This document shows positions 8,461 through 8,509 of a stretch of 8,509 bases of DNA, in pieces. The position numbers and the translations under genes were made by a program. How positions within the stretch are numbered: the stretch's first letter is position 1; each line of letters starts with the position of its first letter. Source of the DNA: Actinomycetota bacterium. GTDB lineage: Bacteria > Actinomycetota > Actinomycetes > Nanopelagicales > Nanopelagicaceae. The notes under the pieces were generated by a model. It saw only the letters and a program-made list of their open reading frames with translations, had not been told where the DNA came from and made no database searches. The stretch is taken from NCBI GenBank assembly GCA_009701945.1, contig WLJF01000019.1:1-8509 (forward strand), read 5' to 3'.

Positions 8461-8509
8461 AACGGTAGAGAGGGCAGTCTCAAACACTGCATAGTGTCGG
8501 TTCGAATCC
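8448..8509 (+). tRNA. tRNA with CAA anticodon (tRNA-Leu), 3' end beyond the window
   Basis: The sequence folds as a tRNA. The acceptor 5' strand is GCCTCGG (8448-8454), followed by T8 and A9 (8455-8456). The D stem is CTC (8457-8459) with GAG (8470-8472), and the D loop CAACGGTAGA contains the conserved GG. The anticodon stem is GCAGT (8474-8478) with ACTGC (8486-8490), enclosing loop CTCAAAC, so the anticodon CAA reads the leucine codon UUG. A 5-nt variable region ATAGT follows, then the T stem GTCGG and loop TTCGAAT. The window ends two bases into the 3' T-stem strand, so the acceptor 3' strand cannot be checked. The 3-bp D stem and the GGTAGA-plus-stem layout look like tRNA-Leu, but bacterial tRNA-Leu normally has a long variable arm. 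Identity is therefore less certain than the tRNA call itself. Confidence 0.75.

Noticed and set aside
8479..8485. Selenocysteine tRNA or intron-split tRNA
   Set aside because: Reading TCA as the anticodon would require shifting the loop against a perfect 5-bp stem, and the anticodon loop is intact at 7 nt, leaving no room for an intron.

Overview
The window holds core metabolic genes, all on the + strand: the last codons of a gene that looks like lgt, a VIT1/CCC1-family metal transporter, both subunits of NADPH-dependent glutamate synthase (gltB, gltD), pyruvate kinase (pyk), and a tRNA gene cut by the right edge. Base composition looks near 45-50% G+C by eye. The proteins resemble actinobacterial versions (GltD starting MADPKGF, pyruvate kinase starting MRRAKIVCT with DLQGPKIRLGRF), and the order lgt / VIT / gltB / gltD / pyk is, from memory, typical of Actinomycetota. 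An actinobacterium with only moderate G+C and very short intergenic gaps would fit a streamlined freshwater lineage such as acI/Nanopelagicales. That placement is an inference, not a demonstrated fact.

Layout. 1-101: lgt tail. 111-821: VIT-family transporter, 9 nt after lgt and probably co-transcribed. 822-932: a 111-nt gap with a plausible promoter and a two-part hairpin that covers the gltB ribosome binding site. 933-5450 and 5443-6897: gltB and gltD overlapping by 8 nt, so very likely translationally coupled. 6898-6951: a 54-nt gap that begins with a 10-pair stem-loop over the gltD stop codon. 6952-8391: pyk. 8392-8447: a spacer with a possible tRNA promoter. 8448-8509+: a tRNA with anticodon CAA.

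How the genes work together. GltB and GltD form the glutamate synthase complex, which moves the amide nitrogen of glutamine onto 2-oxoglutarate using NADPH; it is the second half of the GS/GOGAT ammonium-assimilation route. Pyruvate kinase supplies pyruvate to the same central carbon pool. The VIT-family protein may move Fe(II) or Mn(II), which could matter next to an iron-sulfur enzyme, though that link is speculative.

I see no mobile element, CRISPR array, defence system or clearly novel multi-gene system. The points most worth a second look are non-coding: the gltB leader hairpin, and the CAA-anticodon tRNA, which combines a leucine-type D arm with a short variable loop.
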